From the NCBI GenBank assembly GCA_030044775.1, contig JASICF010000305.1:1-6739 (forward strand): a stretch of 6,739 bases of DNA, in the 5' to 3' direction. The notes under the pieces were generated by a model. The model saw only the letters and a list, made by a program, of their open reading frames with translations, did not search any database and had not been told where the DNA came from. The first letter of the stretch is position 1. Each line of letters starts with the position of its first letter. Shown here piece by piece: positions 4,963 through 6,739 of this stretch. Both the position numbers and the translations under genes were made by a program. The DNA comes from Candidatus Sulfotelmatobacter sp. (GTDB taxonomy: Bacteria > Acidobacteriota > Terriglobia > Terriglobales > Acidobacteriaceae).

Positions 4963-6426
4963 ATGGCGCAGCATTTAATGCTGTCATTGTTCCTGGCTCC
5001 GTTGGCGGCGGGAGTGTTGTCCCTCATTGTCCGCCGCCCCCGTGCTTCCGAGTACCTGACGGTTCTCGCAGCTCTCATTGATCTAGTCGCCAGCATCCTG
5101 TTGCTGCATGTCGCTTTGCAACGACGACTCACTTTCTGGCATCACTACATTCTTCTCGACAACCTGGGCGCGTGGGTGATTCTGTGCGTCTCCATCGTCT
5201 ACACCCTTGCCTCTATCTATGCCGTAGGATACATGCGGCTTCTCCATGAAGATGAGCGGCTGCCTCTGTTCTATGCACTTTTCTCGGGTTTTGCTTTCAC
5301 GATGCTTGGTGCCTGTGTGATGAACAATGTAGGTGTGTTCTGGATCGCGATCGAGTTAACAACGCTTATCAGCACATTCCTTGTCGGGTTCGAGAGGGAG
5401 GCGGAGAGCACGGAAGCCGCCTGGAAATACATCGTTGTGGTTTCTGCCGGGATAAGCCTCGCGCTCCTGGGTACGGTTCTGTTCTATTGGGGAGGCTCGT
5501 ACGTTCTGGGTCCCAGTTACGCGATGACGTGGGACGCGTTGCACGGGTCTGCGTCGCAAGTTTATCCGCCACTGTTAACAGTCTCATTCCTGCTTGTGCT
5601 CGTTGGATACGGCACCAAGGCTGGCCTCGCGCCAATGCACACTTGGCTACCCGATGCGCACAGCGAATCTCCCGCTCCGGTTTCGGCGATGTTGTCGGGT
5701 GCCTTGCTCAATGCGTCCATGCTCGGGATTGCGCGATTCCTCGGAGTTGTGAATGGTACTTCGGTCAGCAGGTTCGCCCATTCTGCGGTGGTTGGATTTG
5801 GAATCTTCTCATTTGTATTGGCCACGCTTTTTATCGTCCGGCAAACCGGAATCAAAAGACTGATGGCGTATTCCAGTGTCGAGCACATCGGCGTGCAGGC
5901 ACTGGGCCTGGGCTTTGGCGGAGCCCTGGGCGTTGCGGGTGCTCTTTACCACATGCTGAACCACTCGCTGAACAAATCACTGATGTTTTTTGGCGCCGGC
6001 AACGCAATGCGGGCTTATCAGACGAAAGAAATACCCATGATCAGGAATGTGTTAAGGGTATCGCCAGTGACGGGCACGCTCTGGCTACTGGGTGCGGTAG
6101 GCATTGCCGGCGCTCCCCCATTTGCGCTCTTCCTGAGCGAATTCACGATCCTCCGGGCGGGAATTGCGGGCCGATACCGCTGGGCAGCAATCGCTTTCGT
6201 TATTTTCCTGATCGTCGTCTTCATTAGTTTTCTCTCGCATTTCCGCAATATGTACTTTGTCGCCGGGCCCGAGACAGAAATCCGCCGAATGCCAGGGGTT
6301 TTGTGGCGTGCTATTCCCATGTGGCTCGCCTTTCTTCCCTTGTTGGTATTGGGACTCTGGTGGCCGCGGGGATTGTGGAATGCATTCATGCAGATCTATG
6401 CGGGACTAATGGGAGGCACTCCGTGA
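4963..6426 (+). CDS. hyfF: Hydrogenase-4 subunit F, antiporter-like ion-pumping subunit
   Basis: A 487-residue protein of the Mrp antiporter/NuoL-M-N family (proton-conducting membrane transporter), of normal length for HyfF. About 13-14 hydrophobic segments are seen. WIAIELTTL (127-135) carries the conserved membrane Glu131. YGTKAGLAPMHTWLPDAHSE (216-235) is the family signature, with Lys219 and His226. YHMLNHSLNKSLMFFGAGN (329-347) supplies His334 and Lys338, and LFLSEFTILRAG (389-400) holds Glu393. These are the acid and base residues of the proton channels. There is no long amphipathic C-terminal helix as in NuoL. I chose the ATG at 4963, two bases after the hyfE stop; its binding site is weak (TAGG), so coupling to hyfE is likely. 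A TTG start at 4879 would overlap hyfE by 82 bases and adds a polar tail, so I reject it. Confidence 0.93.
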   Translation: MAQHLMLSLFLAPLAAGVLSLIVRRPRASEYLTVLAALIDLVASILLLHVALQRRLTFWHHYILLDNLGAWVILCVSIVYTLASIYAVGYMRLLHEDERLPLFYALFSGFAFTMLGACVMNNVGVFWIAIELTTLISTFLVGFEREAESTEAAWKYIVVVSAGISLALLGTVLFYWGGSYVLGPSYAMTWDALHGSASQVYPPLLTVSFLLVLVGYGTKAGLAPMHTWLPDAHSESPAPVSAMLSGALLNASMLGIARFLGVVNGTSVSRFAHSAVVGFGIFSFVLATLFIVRQTGIKRLMAYSSVEHIGVQALGLGFGGALGVAGALYHMLNHSLNKSLMFFGAGNAMRAYQTKEIPMIRNVLRVSPVTGTLWLLGAVGIAGAPPFALFLSEFTILRAGIAGRYRWAAIAFVIFLIVVFISFLSHFRNMYFVAGPETEIRRMPGVLWRAIPMWLAFLPLLVLGLWWPRGLWNAFMQIYAGLMGGTP

Positions 6427-6739
6427 ACGGCGCCCTCGAACAGCGATTAACTCCGGACGAGTTGCCCGAGGTCTGTCGTACGCTCATGGCCGAAGGGGCC
6501 CGACTCCAGATGGCATATGCGTGGTTTCCCGAACCGGATACTCCCGAGGTGATTTATTTGGCAGACCGAAAGCGGCTTGAACCTTTTCCCTTGCTGCGTT
6601 GTCGGTTGCCCGCCGGTCGCCGCGAATTGCCTTCGCTCGCCGCGATTACACCGCTGCTCGGCTGGTATGAACGCGAGATCCAGGATCTGTGCGGCATCCG
6701 ATTCAGCGGACATCCCGAACCGTCGCCGTTAGTGCTGCA
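6423..6739 (+). CDS. hyfG: Hydrogenase-4 large-subunit-type protein, NuoC-like N-terminus (partial)
   Basis: Open to the window edge, 105 codons visible. It starts with GTG overlapping the hyfF stop (GTGA) and has GGGAGG six bases before it, a textbook site. The visible part is the NuoC-like (30-kDa) domain: LPSLAAITPLLGWYEREI (69-86), then QDLCGIRFSGHP (87-98) matches the family signature of an aromatic and ERE pair, DLxGI and FxGHP. In HyfG/HycE this domain is fused to a NuoD-like large subunit that carries the [NiFe] site through two CxxC motifs. That part is beyond 6739, so neither the fusion nor nickel binding can be confirmed. A stand-alone NuoC-like protein is the alternative. The position after hyfF fits the E. 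coli hyf order. Confidence 0.8.
   Translation, partial: MNGALEQRLTPDELPEVCRTLMAEGARLQMAYAWFPEPDTPEVIYLADRKRLEPFPLLRCRLPAGRRELPSLAAITPLLGWYEREIQDLCGIRFSGHPEPSPLVL

Noticed and set aside
5487..6227. Plus-strand frame of 246 codons
   Set aside because: It is out of frame within hyfF, which has intact antiporter motifs; the product is Cys/Arg-rich without hydrophobic pattern.

Overview
The window holds two divergent gene sets and a leftward regulatory leader at the left edge. Base composition is moderate in GC, Shine-Dalgarno sites are clear, and an energy-converting Hyf-type operon sits beside a cyclopropane-fatty-acid synthase. This suggests a chromosome of a free-living, probably soil-type bacterium. 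An acidobacterial origin is my best guess, but it is an inference from general gene content and not proven by any marker here.

Left edge (1-220, minus strand): a complete SAM-sensing leader. A perfect TTGACA box and a -10 box start transcription at about position 186. An aptamer with the SAM-I/SAM-IV fold follows at once, and then a Rho-independent terminator. The gene it controls lies beyond position 1. Positions 221-438 carry no convincing gene.

Centre left (439-2548, minus strand): a three-gene operon read right to left. It encodes a 60-residue single-pass membrane protein, a complete cyclopropane-fatty-acid-type SAM methyltransferase (cfa), and a protein with a C-terminal J domain. Gaps are 21 and 40 bases, each with its own ribosome binding site. 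The common theme may be membrane lipid modification plus a chaperone-like partner.

Intergenic region (2549-3327): about 780 bases between the divergent operons. It holds a run of four adjacent inverted repeats or hairpins (2818-2921) and a good minus-strand promoter (2986-3013) that would give the cfa operon a leader of roughly 430 bases. A weaker plus-strand promoter (3122-3150) is followed by two hairpins and a possible 36-codon leader peptide whose end overlaps the hyfC start.

Right (3328-6739, plus strand): hyfC, hyfE, hyfF and the first 105 codons of a hyfG-like gene, packed with gaps of 7 and 2 bases and one 4-base overlap. These encode the membrane arm (NuoH-, NuoK- and NuoL/M/N-like) and the start of the NuoC-like peripheral arm of a group 4 [NiFe]-hydrogenase-type, ion-pumping complex. 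hyfA, hyfB and hyfD are not at their usual places. The nickel-ligand region is outside the window, so a true hydrogenase cannot be told from a hydrogenase-related (Ehr-type) complex here.

The most interesting items are the compact SAM riboswitch, the structured block upstream of cfa, and the masked leader peptide ahead of hyfC.
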